A DNA stretch of 64,000 nt, from positions 496,001 through 560,000 of the forward strand of contig NZ_JACHMD010000001.1 of NCBI RefSeq assembly GCF_014204835.1, read 5' to 3'. Of this stretch, positions 24,273 to 32,320 are shown piece by piece. This stretch comes from Microbacterium marinum (lineage in GTDB: Bacteria; Actinomycetota; Actinomycetes; Actinomycetales; Microbacteriaceae). The translations under genes were made by a program, and so were the position numbers. Position 1 is the stretch's first letter. The number at the start of each line of letters is the position of its first letter. The notes beneath the pieces are model-generated. The model was given only the letters and a program-made list of their open reading frames with translations, ran no database searches and was not told the origin of the DNA.

Positions 24273-25601
24273 ATGAGTGAGGTTGCTGTGGAAGACGTCT
24301 TGCCGGTGGCTGTGATCGGCGCGGGCCCCCAGGGTCTTGCCGCGGCCGCGCATTTGGTCGAGCGAAGTGTGCCCGTTGTGGTGCTTGAGGCTGGCAGTTC
24401 TCCCGCGGCTGCGGTTGCGGAATGGGGGCACGTGCGGCTGTTCTCCGAGTGGCCTGAGCTGATTGATGCGGCGGGCGCTCGTCTCCTCGACGGCTCGGGG
24501 TGGCAGGCTCCGACGACGGGGTACCCCACTGGGGCGCAGTGGATCGAGAAATACCTCGCGCCCCTGGCTGCTGCCCTGGGTGATCGCGTCCACTTCGGTG
24601 CCCGGGTGACGGGAGTTTCGCGGCTCGGACGGGACCGCCTTGTTGATGCTGGCCGCGGGGATCAGCCGTTTACCGTTCACGTCTCGCCCGCCCAAGGGGA
24701 GGAGTACCGGCTGCAAGCCCGAGCTGTGATTGACGCATCCGGCACCTGGTCGACCCCCAACCCCGCGGGGGCTGACGGGCTCCCCGCCATCGGTGAGGCG
24801 GCATCCGCGGACCTGCTCTCGTACCGCATCCCCGACTTTCGTGACCGTGCTGGTTTCGCCGGCAAGCACACCGTTGTCATCGGTTCGGGGCACTCGGCCG
24901 TGACGGCCGTGCTGGCCCTTGCCCGCATGGCTCGCCGGGACCCGTCGACGACGGTGACCTGGGCGCTACGCCGAGCCACCGCCGGGAACACCTTCGGTGG
25001 GGGCGACGCTGACGAGCTGCCCGCACGCGGCGCGCTGGGGATCAAAGCGAAAGAGCACGTCGACGCCGGCCTGGTATCCCTCCTCACCGGGTTCCGGGTC
25101 GAACGCGTGACCCGTGACCGTGAGCGCCCCGTCCTGGTCGCGGAGGACGGTCGCACTCTCACAGCCGATCGGGTGGTGGTGCTCACTGGCTTCCGCCCCG
25201 ACCTGTCGTTCCTCTCCGAGCTGCGGTTGGAGCTGGACCCGACGTTGCAGGCGCCGGTTCGGATCGCCGCGGAGGTCGATCCGAACGTCCACTCCTGCGG
25301 GTCCGTCGCCGCGACCGGCGCCGCCGACCTCGCGCAGCCCGAACCTGGCTTCTACCTCGTCGGGGCGAAGTCCTACGGCCGTGCGCCGACATTCCTCGCG
25401 CTCACCGGATACGAGCAAGTCCGCAGCGTTGCAGCTGAAATTGCGGGCGACCGCGAAGCCGCCCGCCGCGTCGAGCTCGTCCTCCCGGATACCGGTGTCT
25501 GCGGCGGCGCAGGGCTGTTTGATGCATCCGGGGCGTCGCTCGGCGGGGCGTGCTGCGCGCCTCCTGTATTGCAGATCGGACGGGCGCCGGCGCCCGCTTA
25601 A
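24273..25601 (+). CDS. arsO: ArsO-like FAD-dependent monooxygenase
   Basis: A 442-residue flavoprotein with two Rossmann folds: VAVIGAGPQGLAAAAHLVER (FAD, 12-31) and VVIGSGHSAVTAVLALARM (NADPH, near 207). A flavin monooxygenase-like block IDASGTW lies between them. The C-terminus is cysteine-rich (GVCGGAGLF, GGACCAPP), as seen in ars-cluster ArsO proteins. It probably oxidises an arsenical or a thiol adduct; the reaction is unproven. Its ATG lies at the edge of the shared ars promoter. Confidence 0.85.
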   Translation: MSEVAVEDVLPVAVIGAGPQGLAAAAHLVERSVPVVVLEAGSSPAAAVAEWGHVRLFSEWPELIDAAGARLLDGSGWQAPTTGYPTGAQWIEKYLAPLAAALGDRVHFGARVTGVSRLGRDRLVDAGRGDQPFTVHVSPAQGEEYRLQARAVIDASGTWSTPNPAGADGLPAIGEAASADLLSYRIPDFRDRAGFAGKHTVVIGSGHSAVTAVLALARMARRDPSTTVTWALRRATAGNTFGGGDADELPARGALGIKAKEHVDAGLVSLLTGFRVERVTRDRERPVLVAEDGRTLTADRVVVLTGFRPDLSFLSELRLELDPTLQAPVRIAAEVDPNVHSCGSVAATGAADLAQPEPGFYLVGAKSYGRAPTFLALTGYEQVRSVAAEIAGDREAARRVELVLPDTGVCGGAGLFDASGASLGGACCAPPVLQIGRAPAPA

Positions 25602-25605
25602 AAAC

Positions 25606-25640
25606 GATGAGGGGGGAGACCTGCGGCCTGCCCCCTCATC
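25606..25640. terminator. Bidirectional terminator between arsO and arsC
   Basis: GATGAGGGGG (25606-25615) pairs with CCCCCTCATC (25631-25640). It separates two convergent genes, with an A-run (TAAAAACGATG) on the left that reads as a T-run for the minus strand. Confidence 0.85.
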
Positions 25641-25646
25641 ACCAGC

Positions 25647-26036
25647 TCAACGGGTGAGGAGAGTCGCCTGGATCTTGTCGGACATTGCTTCGCGCAGCGG
25701 GCGGACAGCGTCGGCATCCCAGGACTCGGGGTTGGGGAAGGACCATTCCAGGACCTCCCCGCGCGGAGCGCTGGGTAACGCCAGCCCGGGCTTCATGAGA
25801 ACCACGACATCGGCAGCCTCCAGATCAGCAGGCGTCACCGCGCGGGGCACGCGCCCCGTGATGTCCATTCCCAGCTCGGCAACGGTCGCAGCGATGGAAG
25901 GGTTTACCGTCTCGGCCGGGGCGAGACCGGCGGAGGCTGCGGTGAAGCGGTCCCCTGCAAGGTGCTCGAGGAGAGCGGCGCCGAGCTGAGAGCGGCCGGC
26001 ATTGTGCTGACAGATGAACAGGACGGTCGGTTTCAC
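25647..26036 (-). CDS. arsC: Arsenate reductase, LMW-phosphatase type
   Basis: A 129-residue enzyme that reduces arsenate to arsenite, probably with thioredoxin or mycothiol. The P-loop CQHNAGRS (C-X5-R) is at residues 9-16 in [20 protein letters not shown]. In place of the usual C-terminal cysteines it has [18 protein letters not shown], so it lacks a second redox Cys near 82-89 and may act as a single-cysteine, mycothiol-dependent enzyme. GTG 26036 follows GAGGAGA. It diverges from trxB across a 75-base regulatory gap. Confidence 0.88.
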   Translation of the reverse strand: MKPTVLFICQHNAGRSQLGAALLEHLAGDRFTAASAGLAPAETVNPSIAATVAELGMDITGRVPRAVTPADLEAADVVVLMKPGLALPSAPRGEVLEWSFPNPESWDADAVRPLREAMSDKIQATLLTR

Positions 26037-26096
26037 GCGGCTCTCCTCGGTACGTTGCGGGTGTCGATAATCAGGATTGCGCCTTGCATAGGCATC

Positions 26097-26110
26097 TGTC
26101 AATATAGACA
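26097..26110. promoter_or_regulatory. Palindromic ArsR-type site directly before trxB
   Basis: TGTCAATATAGACA is a perfect TGTC-n6-GACA palindrome one base before the trxB start codon (26112). It includes TATAGA, a fair -10 hexamer (26103-26108). Control by an ArsR protein is inferred from the neighbours. Confidence 0.6.
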
Positions 26111-26111
26111 C

Positions 26112-27074
26112 ATGTCGATTCAAGAGGTTGAGCTGGTCATCGTCGGGTCGGGCCCTTCGGGCTACACGGCGGCGGTGTACGCGGCGCGGGCCGGGCTCGC
26201 CCCCGTTGTCATCGCGGGTTCTGTCACCGCGGGCGGTGCGCTTATGACGACTACGGAGGTGGAGAACTTCCCCGGATTCGTCGATGGCATCCAGGGCCCT
26301 GATCTGATGGACACGATGCGCCGACAGGCCGAACGCTTCGGCGCCCGCATCCTCCTCGACGACGCGATCCGCGTTGATCTCGAATCCGACACGAAAGTCA
26401 TCGAGACGGGCGCCGGGCAGACTTTCCATGCTCGCGCGGTGATCCTCACCATGGGCTCGGCGTACCGGAAGCTGGGGCTTCCCGACGAGGAGCGCTTGTC
26501 GGGTCATGGCGTGTCGTGGTGTGCGACGTGCGATGGTTTCTTCTTCCGGGACCAGGACATCGTCGTGGTCGGCGGCGGTGATTCGGCCATGGAGGAGGCC
26601 CTGTTCCTGACGCGGTTCGCGCGGAAGGTGACCGTTGTTCACCGCCGGGACTCGTTCCGGGCGTCGAAGATCATGGCGCAACGGGTGCTTGAGCACCCGA
26701 AGATCGACGTCGCGTGGAGCAGCGAGATCACGGCGTTGCAGGGGGAAGAGAAGGTGCGCGGCGTTCGCCTGCGGGACACCGTCTCCGGTGCTGAGCGTGA
26801 CCTCCCCGTGTCGGGTGTGTTCGTTGCTATCGGTCACGACCCTCGCTCCGAACTCGTCACCGGCCAGGTCGCCACCGATGCCGATGGTTACGTGCTGGTG
26901 GAGCACCCGTCCACGCGCACCTCGCTCACCGGGGTGTTCGCCGCCGGCGACCTCGTCGACCACACCTACCGGCAGGCGATCACCGCTGCCGGGACCGGAT
27001 GCGCCGCAGCACAGGACGCGCAGCACTACCTCGCCGCCCTCGATGTTCCCGCCCTGGCGGAGGCTTTCGCGTGA
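26112..27074 (+). CDS. trxB: Thioredoxin reductase
   Basis: A 320-residue NADPH:thioredoxin disulfide reductase. FAD motif [18 protein letters not shown] (11-28), redox pair Cys137-Ala-Thr-Cys140 (WCATCDG), NADPH motif [16 protein letters not shown] (about 154-169), and the FAD closing [20 protein letters not shown]. It supplies reducing power to arsenate reduction in this operon. There is no ribosome site before the ATG; transcription may begin at the start codon. GTGA overlap with acr3. Confidence 0.95.
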   Translation: MSIQEVELVIVGSGPSGYTAAVYAARAGLAPVVIAGSVTAGGALMTTTEVENFPGFVDGIQGPDLMDTMRRQAERFGARILLDDAIRVDLESDTKVIETGAGQTFHARAVILTMGSAYRKLGLPDEERLSGHGVSWCATCDGFFFRDQDIVVVGGGDSAMEEALFLTRFARKVTVVHRRDSFRASKIMAQRVLEHPKIDVAWSSEITALQGEEKVRGVRLRDTVSGAERDLPVSGVFVAIGHDPRSELVTGQVATDADGYVLVEHPSTRTSLTGVFAAGDLVDHTYRQAITAAGTGCAAAQDAQHYLAALDVPALAEAFA

Positions 27075-28165
27075 GCAACGCAGCACCCGCTACCCGCCGC
27101 CTCTCGACCCTCGACCGGTGGCTGCCGCTGTGGATCGGCTTGGCGATGGCCGGCGGCATCCTCCTGGGCCGGTTCGTCCCGGGGCTGTCCGAACTGCTGT
27201 CACACCTTGAGGTTGGTGGGATCTCTGTTCCGATCGCGCTCGGGCTGCTGATCATGATGTACCCGGTGCTGGCGAAGGTTCGCTACGACAAGGTCGCCGC
27301 CGTGACCGGCGACAAGAAGCTGCTGGTTTCGTCGCTGGCGCTGAACTGGATCGCGGGCCCTGCCTTGATGTTCGCCCTGGCGTGGGTGTTTCTGCCGGAC
27401 CTGCCCGAGTATCGGACGGGACTGATCATCGTCGGCCTGGCACGCTGCATCGCCATGGTCGTGATCTGGAACGACCTCGCGTGCGGTGACCGGGAAGCGG
27501 CCGCCGTGCTTGTTGCGATCAACTCGGTGTTCCAGGTCATCGCGTTCTCGATCCTCGGCTGGTTCTACCTCACCGTTCTCCCCGGTTGGCTCGGCCTCGA
27601 CAGCCAAGGCCTGGACGTGTCCGTGTGGCAGATCGCACTCAACGTGCTCATCTTCCTCGGCGTGCCACTGGCCGCCGGGTTCGCGTCCCGTCTCATCGGG
27701 GAACGCCGCAAGGGCCGCGCCTGGTACGAGGGCTCATTCCTGCCCAGAATCGGACCGTGGGCGCTCTACGGGCTGCTGTTCACGATCGTGCTGCTGTTCG
27801 CCCTCCAGGGGGAACAGGTCACCTCCCGGCCGCTCGACGTCGTGCGGATCGCGGTTCCTCTGCTGGTGTACTTCGCCGTCATGTGGTTCGCCGGCCTCAT
27901 CACCGGAAAGACCCTCGGCCTGGGCTACGCTCGCTCGTCGACGCTTGCATTCACCGCGGCGGGCAACAACTTCGAACTCGCCATCGCCGTCGCGATCGGC
28001 ACCTTCGGGGCCACCTCCGGGCAGGCCCTCGCCGGTGTCGTCGGACCCTTGATCGAAGTACCCGTGCTGGTCGGCCTGGTTTACGTCTCACTGTGGGCCG
28101 CGCGGGCATGGTTCCACACCGACCCTTACGCGATCTCCGAACCTGCCCTGGAAAGGACTCGATGA
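27071..28165 (+). CDS. acr3: ACR3-family arsenite efflux permease
   Basis: A 364-residue, ten-helix plasma-membrane exporter for As(III). The conserved cysteine is Cys126 in [19 protein letters not shown]; the second key block is [19 protein letters not shown] with the essential Glu. It starts inside the trxB stop codon (GTGA) and overlaps the next gene start (ATGATGA), so trxB, acr3 and the arsR-arsC fusion are translated together. Confidence 0.96.
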   Translation: MSNAAPATRRLSTLDRWLPLWIGLAMAGGILLGRFVPGLSELLSHLEVGGISVPIALGLLIMMYPVLAKVRYDKVAAVTGDKKLLVSSLALNWIAGPALMFALAWVFLPDLPEYRTGLIIVGLARCIAMVVIWNDLACGDREAAAVLVAINSVFQVIAFSILGWFYLTVLPGWLGLDSQGLDVSVWQIALNVLIFLGVPLAAGFASRLIGERRKGRAWYEGSFLPRIGPWALYGLLFTIVLLFALQGEQVTSRPLDVVRIAVPLLVYFAVMWFAGLITGKTLGLGYARSSTLAFTAAGNNFELAIAVAIGTFGATSGQALAGVVGPLIEVPVLVGLVYVSLWAARAWFHTDPYAISEPALERTR

Positions 28166-29148
28166 TGAGCGCCACCACCACAGAAGACACCTGCGCCCCG
28201 TCCCCAACGCACGCGATCGGGGACGACGCGGCCGCCGCGATCGCGACGACACTGAAGGCGCTGTCCGATCCGCTGCGGTTGCGGATGCTGTCCGCGATCG
28301 CGACGGACGCGCGCGGAGAATCGTGCGTATGCGACCTCGCGGAACTGGCCGACGTGTCCCAGCCCACGGTGTCGCACCACCTGAAGGTGCTCCGCGACAC
28401 CGGGGTGCTCACCTCTGAGCGACGCGGCACGTGGGTCTGGTACCGGATCGCCCCGGCCCTTCGCCCGGCGGTGACGACACTGCTCGACTCGTTCGCGCCC
28501 GCAGCCGTCGCCCCCGTCCGCGCTGAGCATGCGGGACTCGAGAACGTCGACGACGCTCTCACCCGCCTTGCAGAAGCGCTCAGTCAGGACTACCCGCAGC
28601 TCGACGGCAGCCTGGTGGCAACGATCGTGCGAGAGTCGTACACGGCCTTGGCCAAGAGCGCTCGGGTGAAGAACCACCTGTTGTCCCTCACCGAACGTTT
28701 CGCGCGCCAACGACTCACCGACATCACCCGTGACCGCACGCAGGGACAGCCGCAGGTGCTGTTTGTCTGTGTCGCGAACGCAGGTAGGTCGCAGCTCGCC
28801 GCGGCGCTGCTGAATCAGCGCTCGGGCGGCGCCGTTGTGGCGCGCTCGGCTGGATCGACCCCGGCCGCTGAGATCCACCCCCATGTGCAGCCCCTCATCG
28901 ACGAGCTGACCTTAGGCGACGACGAACCGAGGTTCCCGAAACCTTTGACCGATGACGCAGTGCGCGCAGCTGACGTCGTCATCACCATGGGTTGCGGCGA
29001 CGTCTGCCCCATCATCCCCGGCGTCCGTTACGAGGACTGGACCGTCGGTGACCCAGCCCTCGCCTCCGCGGAAGGCGTCGCCGCGATCCGCGACGACATT
29101 GCCCGCCGCGTCGACGTCCTGCTTGCCACACTCACCCCCACCCGCTGA
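28162..29148 (+). CDS. ArsR-ArsC fusion protein
   Basis: A 328-residue three-part protein. Residues 10-105: ArsR winged helix (LSDPLRLRMLSAIA, CVCDLAELADVSQPTVSHHL). Residues 120-190: a helical bundle (LTRLAEALSQDYPQLDGSLV) like that of mycothiol-linked actinobacterial arsenate reductases. Residues 200-328: LMW-phosphatase-type arsenate reductase with CVANAGRSQL and VVITMGCGDVCP. Either a self-regulating reductase or a bifunctional sensor; both are inference. ATG 28162 follows GGAAAGG; 28165 is an alternative ATG. Confidence 0.9.
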   Translation: MMSATTTEDTCAPSPTHAIGDDAAAAIATTLKALSDPLRLRMLSAIATDARGESCVCDLAELADVSQPTVSHHLKVLRDTGVLTSERRGTWVWYRIAPALRPAVTTLLDSFAPAAVAPVRAEHAGLENVDDALTRLAEALSQDYPQLDGSLVATIVRESYTALAKSARVKNHLLSLTERFARQRLTDITRDRTQGQPQVLFVCVANAGRSQLAAALLNQRSGGAVVARSAGSTPAAEIHPHVQPLIDELTLGDDEPRFPKPLTDDAVRAADVVITMGCGDVCPIIPGVRYEDWTVGDPALASAEGVAAIRDDIARRVDVLLATLTPTR

Positions 29149-29159
29149 CCGGAGCCCTC

Positions 29160-29561
29160 ATGACCGACACCAAGCCCTCCGTCCTCTTCGTTTGCGTCCA
29201 CAACGCCGGCCGCTCACAGATGGCCGCGGGATTCCTCCGCGACATCGCCGGCGACCGCATCGAGGTCCGCTCCGCCGGGTCAATGCCCGCCGACCAGATC
29301 AACCCCACCGCGGTCGAGGCGATGGCGGAGCTCGGCATCGACATCACCGCTGAACAGCCCAAGGTCCTCACGACCGAGGCCGTGCGGGCCTCCGACGTCG
29401 TCATCACCATGGGCTGCGGAGACGCGTGTCCCTTCTTCCCGGGCAAGCGTTACGAGGACTGGAAGCTCGACGATCCCGCCGGGCAGGGCATTGACGCGGT
29501 GCGTCCGATCCGCGATGACATCCGCACGCGTATCGAGCAGCTCGTGAGCGAGCTCGTCTGA
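29160..29561 (+). CDS. arsC: Arsenate-mycothiol-type arsenate reductase
   Basis: A 133-residue arsenate reductase. P-loop CVHNAGRSQMAAGFL at residues 12-26 (Cys12), then VVITMGCGDACPFFPGKRYE with two further cysteines. It is very similar to the C-terminal domain of the fusion just upstream (shared VVITMGCGDxCP and PGxRYEDW), so the two probably arose by duplication. Last gene of the ars operon, followed by a terminator. Confidence 0.93.
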   Translation: MTDTKPSVLFVCVHNAGRSQMAAGFLRDIAGDRIEVRSAGSMPADQINPTAVEAMAELGIDITAEQPKVLTTEAVRASDVVITMGCGDACPFFPGKRYEDWKLDDPAGQGIDAVRPIRDDIRTRIEQLVSELV

Positions 29562-29583
29562 GGTGGCGGCACCCCGCGCATGA

Positions 29584-29617
29584 CGGAGGCCCGCACGCCT
29601 GAGCGTGCGTGCCTCCG
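29584..29617. terminator. Terminator between the ars operon and the HRSA-repeat gene
   Basis: CGGAGGC plus CGCACGC pairs with GCGTGCG plus GCCTCCG (29584-29617), with a 4-base CTGA loop. It serves two convergent genes. Confidence 0.8.
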
Positions 29618-29625
29618 AGTGGGGA

Positions 29626-29832
29626 TCAGACGCGCTGGCTGATCGTTCCATCCGGGTTGCGCTTGGCAGTCGACTCGGTCACGAACCGGCCGGACGAGGC
29701 CGAACGGTGCACCGTGGTCGAGTTGCTGGTGCCGGAGCCCACAGGCTCGGTGGTGGTCTTACCGGGCCAGCGGGCGGTGGTTGCCTTCGACACGAAACGG
29801 CCGGTCGTGGCGGAGCGGTGAACGGTTCCCAT
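29626..29832 (-). CDS. Small protein with two HRSAxxGRFV repeats
   Basis: A 68-residue basic protein made of two copies of TVHRSA(S/T)(S/T)GRFV(S/T), at about residues 3-15 and 42-54, separated by a Gly/Thr/Ser linker. ATG 29832 follows GAAGAAGGA. Similar short repeat proteins occur in actinobacteria but I know no function; the motif could be a DNA- or RNA-binding or a phospho-recognition segment. It precedes the sigma-like gene module on the same strand. Confidence 0.65.
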   Translation of the reverse strand: MGTVHRSATTGRFVSKATTARWPGKTTTEPVGSGTSNSTTVHRSASSGRFVTESTAKRNPDGTISQRV

Positions 29833-29913
29833 GAGAAATCCTTCTTCCGGTGTCAGGCGCAGTGAGGAGGAATGCCGCTGGTTCGCGGCTGCTGACTCCG
29901 GTACAGTCAGTGC

Positions 29914-29977
29914 TCTGGATGAGACCTGACTTCTCAGGGCTTGTGAGCCGTCCCGTTGCAGCGGGGCGGCTCTTTTC
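29914..29977 (+). ncRNA. Candidate small RNA, about 63 nt
   Basis: A -10-like TACAGT (29902-29907) is followed by a 5-bp hairpin (CCTGA-CTTC-TCAGG) and then an intrinsic terminator: AGCCGTCCCG pairs with CGGGGCGGCT and is followed by CTTTTC (29945-29977). No open frame of note lies between. It is antisense to nothing annotated and lies in the gap between two minus-strand genes. Confidence 0.45.
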
Positions 29978-30016
29978 AGTTGTGGTCCCGACATCTCGGT
30001 ATACATCCGCCGGAGC

Positions 30017-30178
30017 TCACTTCCCCCCGCCGGATCGGAACTTTCCTGCGGTTGATCCCTTCATGGACCGGGCGACCAGCGACCGAGCCTTGGTCGATGG
30101 CACCGATCGCCGGGCGGCTTTGGCGCTCTGCGTCCCAAACGAGGAACGTTCGATCTTGGCTCTGAACTGATCGCTCAT
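30017..30178 (-). CDS. Small basic protein coupled to the sigma factor
   Basis: A 53-residue basic, serine-rich protein (starts MSDQFRAKIERSSFG, ends STAGKFRSGGGK). Its ATG overlaps the sigma-like gene stop (ATGA at 30175-30178), which strongly suggests translation. It shares a GKF/GRF-with-flanking-Ser/Thr feature with the 68-residue repeat protein downstream. It could be an anti-sigma or partner peptide; that is inference. Confidence 0.5.
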   Translation of the reverse strand: MSDQFRAKIERSSFGTQSAKAARRSVPSTKARSLVARSMKGSTAGKFRSGGGK

Positions 30179-30792
30179 GCTGACTCCTTGCTCTCTCGTA
30201 GCTGCTGACGAGCCCGCGCCATCGCAGACTCCACCGCTTTCGCCGTCATGCTCAACTTCTCACCGATCTCGGCGTGGGTGTAGCCGTGCACCGCGTGAAG
30301 GTAGAACGCCGACCGGACCCACCCATCAGTGATCTTCCCGAAAGCCCTCCGCAGCTCATCCTTGACCTGTGCTGCTTCCCCCGCATCCGGCATCGTTGGC
30401 GCCGAAGGGTCGTCTTCGAAATCGTCTAACCAGTCCAACGTGGCGGGCGGTGCTTCGGGCTCAACGTAGGACCGGATCTCTTCGCGCAGCCACCGCTTGT
30501 AGACGTTGCTGAACTGGAACAGGCACTGCCCCACGAGAAACGTTCGCAGGGAGGCCCCCTTAGCTGGATCCCATCTCCCAGGGATGAGTACCTTGTCGCG
30601 GAACGCGATCAGCGCTCGGACGACTGTCTCGTCCGCGAGGCTTTCCGCGTCCTCGATCATCGCGCCAGGCGTCTGCTCGAGGAGGCTCGGGACGCCACCC
30701 CTGACGTCGAGCAGCAGCGGCGCGCGATCGGACTCGCCGGCCCGCCGGGTGCCGGCAAGAGCACCGTCCTCGAGCATGTGCTCGGGGAGCAC
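30175..30792 (-). CDS. Sigma-70-like factor with odd N-terminus
   Basis: A 205-residue frame. From about residue 48 it reads as an actinobacterial sigma-70/ECF-like protein: ADETVVRALIAFRDKVLIPG, then GRWDPAKGASLRTFLVGQCL and a C-terminal region-4 helix-turn-helix (GYTHAEIGEKLSMTAKAVES). The first 45 residues do not look like region 2 and lie antisense to a zeta-toxin reading frame, so the original start was probably lost and replaced. It is co-translated with the 53-residue protein. It may be inactive. Confidence 0.65.
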   Translation of the reverse strand: MLPEHMLEDGALAGTRRAGESDRAPLLLDVRGGVPSLLEQTPGAMIEDAESLADETVVRALIAFRDKVLIPGRWDPAKGASLRTFLVGQCLFQFSNVYKRWLREEIRSYVEPEAPPATLDWLDDFEDDPSAPTMPDAGEAAQVKDELRRAFGKITDGWVRSAFYLHAVHGYTHAEIGEKLSMTAKAVESAMARARQQLRESKESA

Positions 30793-30921
30793 CGAGGCAA
30801 GTACCTCGTGATCGACGCGGACGAGTTCAAACGTTCCCTTCTGCGGGAGGCGCAGGCAGATGGGAGCTACGTCCAGTGGCTTGTCCCTGATGCCATTCGG
30901 GAACGCGAGGGGCGGGCGGCC
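30670..30921 (+). pseudogene. Zeta-toxin/P-loop kinase, N-terminal fragment
   Basis: The plus-strand frame reads RRAIGLAGPPGAGKSTVLEH (Walker A), then KYLVIDADEFKRSLLREAQA and WLVPDAIREREGRA, as in zeta toxins that phosphorylate UDP-N-acetylglucosamine. It stops being zeta-like at about 30914 where it meets the 3' end of the sensor kinase gene; the rest of the kinase, including the catalytic core, is missing. Upstream the frame runs antisense into the sigma-like gene. This marks the right edge of the accessory region. Confidence 0.65.
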
Positions 30922-32316
30922 TCAGGAAGCCGGCAGCGACACGACGAACCTCGCCCCGCCGAGGGGCGCATCGGTCACCGTGACCGTGCCCCCCGCGGCG
31001 GTCACCACCGCCGCGACGATCGCGAGTCCGAGGCCCGAGCCACCGGCATCCCGCGCCCGACCCTCGTCGAGGCGCACGAACCGTTCGAACACCCGCGCTC
31101 GCTCGGACGACGGGATGCCGCTGCCGTCGTCGTCGACCGTGAGCACGGCCCGCCCGGCGGTGACCCGCACGCCGATCGCGACCTTCGAGGTCGCGTGGCG
31201 GGCGGCGTTGTCGGCGAGGTTCCGCACGACGCGGCCCAGCAGATGCGCATCCCCGGAAACGCGCGCGGGGGCGATGCCCGACCCGTCGACCGTGACGCCC
31301 GCCGCCCGCAGGCGCGACACCTCGGTGAGGGCGAGGTCGTCGAGGTCGACGGCGTCGCGCCGCTGCGGTGCATGCTCGTCGATGCGGGTGAGGACGAGGA
31401 GTCCGTCGACGAGGTCCTGCATGCGCAGCCCCTCCTCGGTGACGACACCGGCGAGGTCATCGAGGGTCGTCGCGTCGGGGTGCACTCGGGCGAGCTCGGC
31501 ATGCTGCCGCATGGTCGCGAGCGGCGAGCGCAGCTCGTGCGAGGCATCCGAGACGAATCGACGTTGCGCGGTGGCCGACGCGTCGAGGCGATCGAGCATG
31601 CGGTTCATGGTCGCCGCGAGTGCGGCGATCTCGTCACCGGATGCCGGTTCCGCGACGCGCCGGTCGAGTCTGTCCGCCGAGATGTCGTCGACCTCGCGAC
31701 GGATCCGGTTCACGGGGCGCAGCGCGCGGCCGACGACCCACCAGGTGACACCGGCGACGACGACCACGACGAGCACGGTGGATCCGGCCAGGAGCAGGGC
31801 GGCGGTCGCGAGGGTCGCGTCGTCGTCCTCAACCGGCACAGCGAGGACGAGCCGCAGATCCGCAGCGGCATCCTCTGCCTCATCGTCGTCATCGTCATCC
31901 CCTCGCGATCCGCCCCGGCCGGACGAGTCGTCGTCGAGACTCTGGACCACGACGAGGACCCGGTCGCCCTGGTACGAGGAGAACGTGCCATCCGCGTCGA
32001 CCGGGAGCGCGCCGTCCTCCGCGTCGTCGGAGGCCACGAGGACACGCCCCGAGCCGTCCACCACCTGCGCGATGTCGTCATCGAGGTCGCCGACGGCGCT
32101 CGTTCCGAACTCATCGGCTCGCAGGGCGATCTCCTGCGCTCGCGCCTCGGCGGCGCGCGCGGTCGTGTCGCGGACCTCGGCTCCGAGCAGCGCGGAGAAG
32201 GCGAGCGAGCCGACGACCATGACCGCTGCGACGATGAGGGTCGCCGCGACGGTGATCCGTGCGCGGAGCGACCGCCACGGCCGACGCGGGATGCGGTCGG
32301 GCGAGCGCGGCGGCAT
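30922..32316 (-). CDS. Sensor histidine kinase
   Basis: A 464-residue membrane kinase. Helix 1 at 20-43 and helix 2 at 168-192 enclose an extracellular sensor that contains an Asp-rich stretch (RGDDDDDDEAEDAAADLRL, about 138-156), which could bind cations. HAMP follows (200-245), then the H-box His260 (SDASHELRSPLATMRQH), N-box NLADNAARH, and G boxes DDDGSGIP and GGSGLGLAIV. It starts just after the response regulator stop (ATG 32316; GTG 32328 is an alternative). No partner is needed other than the adjacent regulator. Confidence 0.93.
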   Translation of the reverse strand: MPPRSPDRIPRRPWRSLRARITVAATLIVAAVMVVGSLAFSALLGAEVRDTTARAAEARAQEIALRADEFGTSAVGDLDDDIAQVVDGSGRVLVASDDAEDGALPVDADGTFSSYQGDRVLVVVQSLDDDSSGRGGSRGDDDDDDEAEDAAADLRLVLAVPVEDDDATLATAALLLAGSTVLVVVVVAGVTWWVVGRALRPVNRIRREVDDISADRLDRRVAEPASGDEIAALAATMNRMLDRLDASATAQRRFVSDASHELRSPLATMRQHAELARVHPDATTLDDLAGVVTEEGLRMQDLVDGLLVLTRIDEHAPQRRDAVDLDDLALTEVSRLRAAGVTVDGSGIAPARVSGDAHLLGRVVRNLADNAARHATSKVAIGVRVTAGRAVLTVDDDGSGIPSSERARVFERFVRLDEGRARDAGGSGLGLAIVAAVVTAAGGTVTVTDAPLGGARFVVSLPAS

Positions 32317-32320
32317 CCGC

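Noticed and set aside
29584-29617. The stem after arsC as a CRISPR-like repeat
   Set aside because: Single copy with a 4-base loop, no spacers; a terminator explains it.
30050-30170. A plus-strand 35-codon frame opposite the 53-residue gene
   Set aside because: No ribosome site and no coupling; the minus-strand frame has the ATGA overlap.
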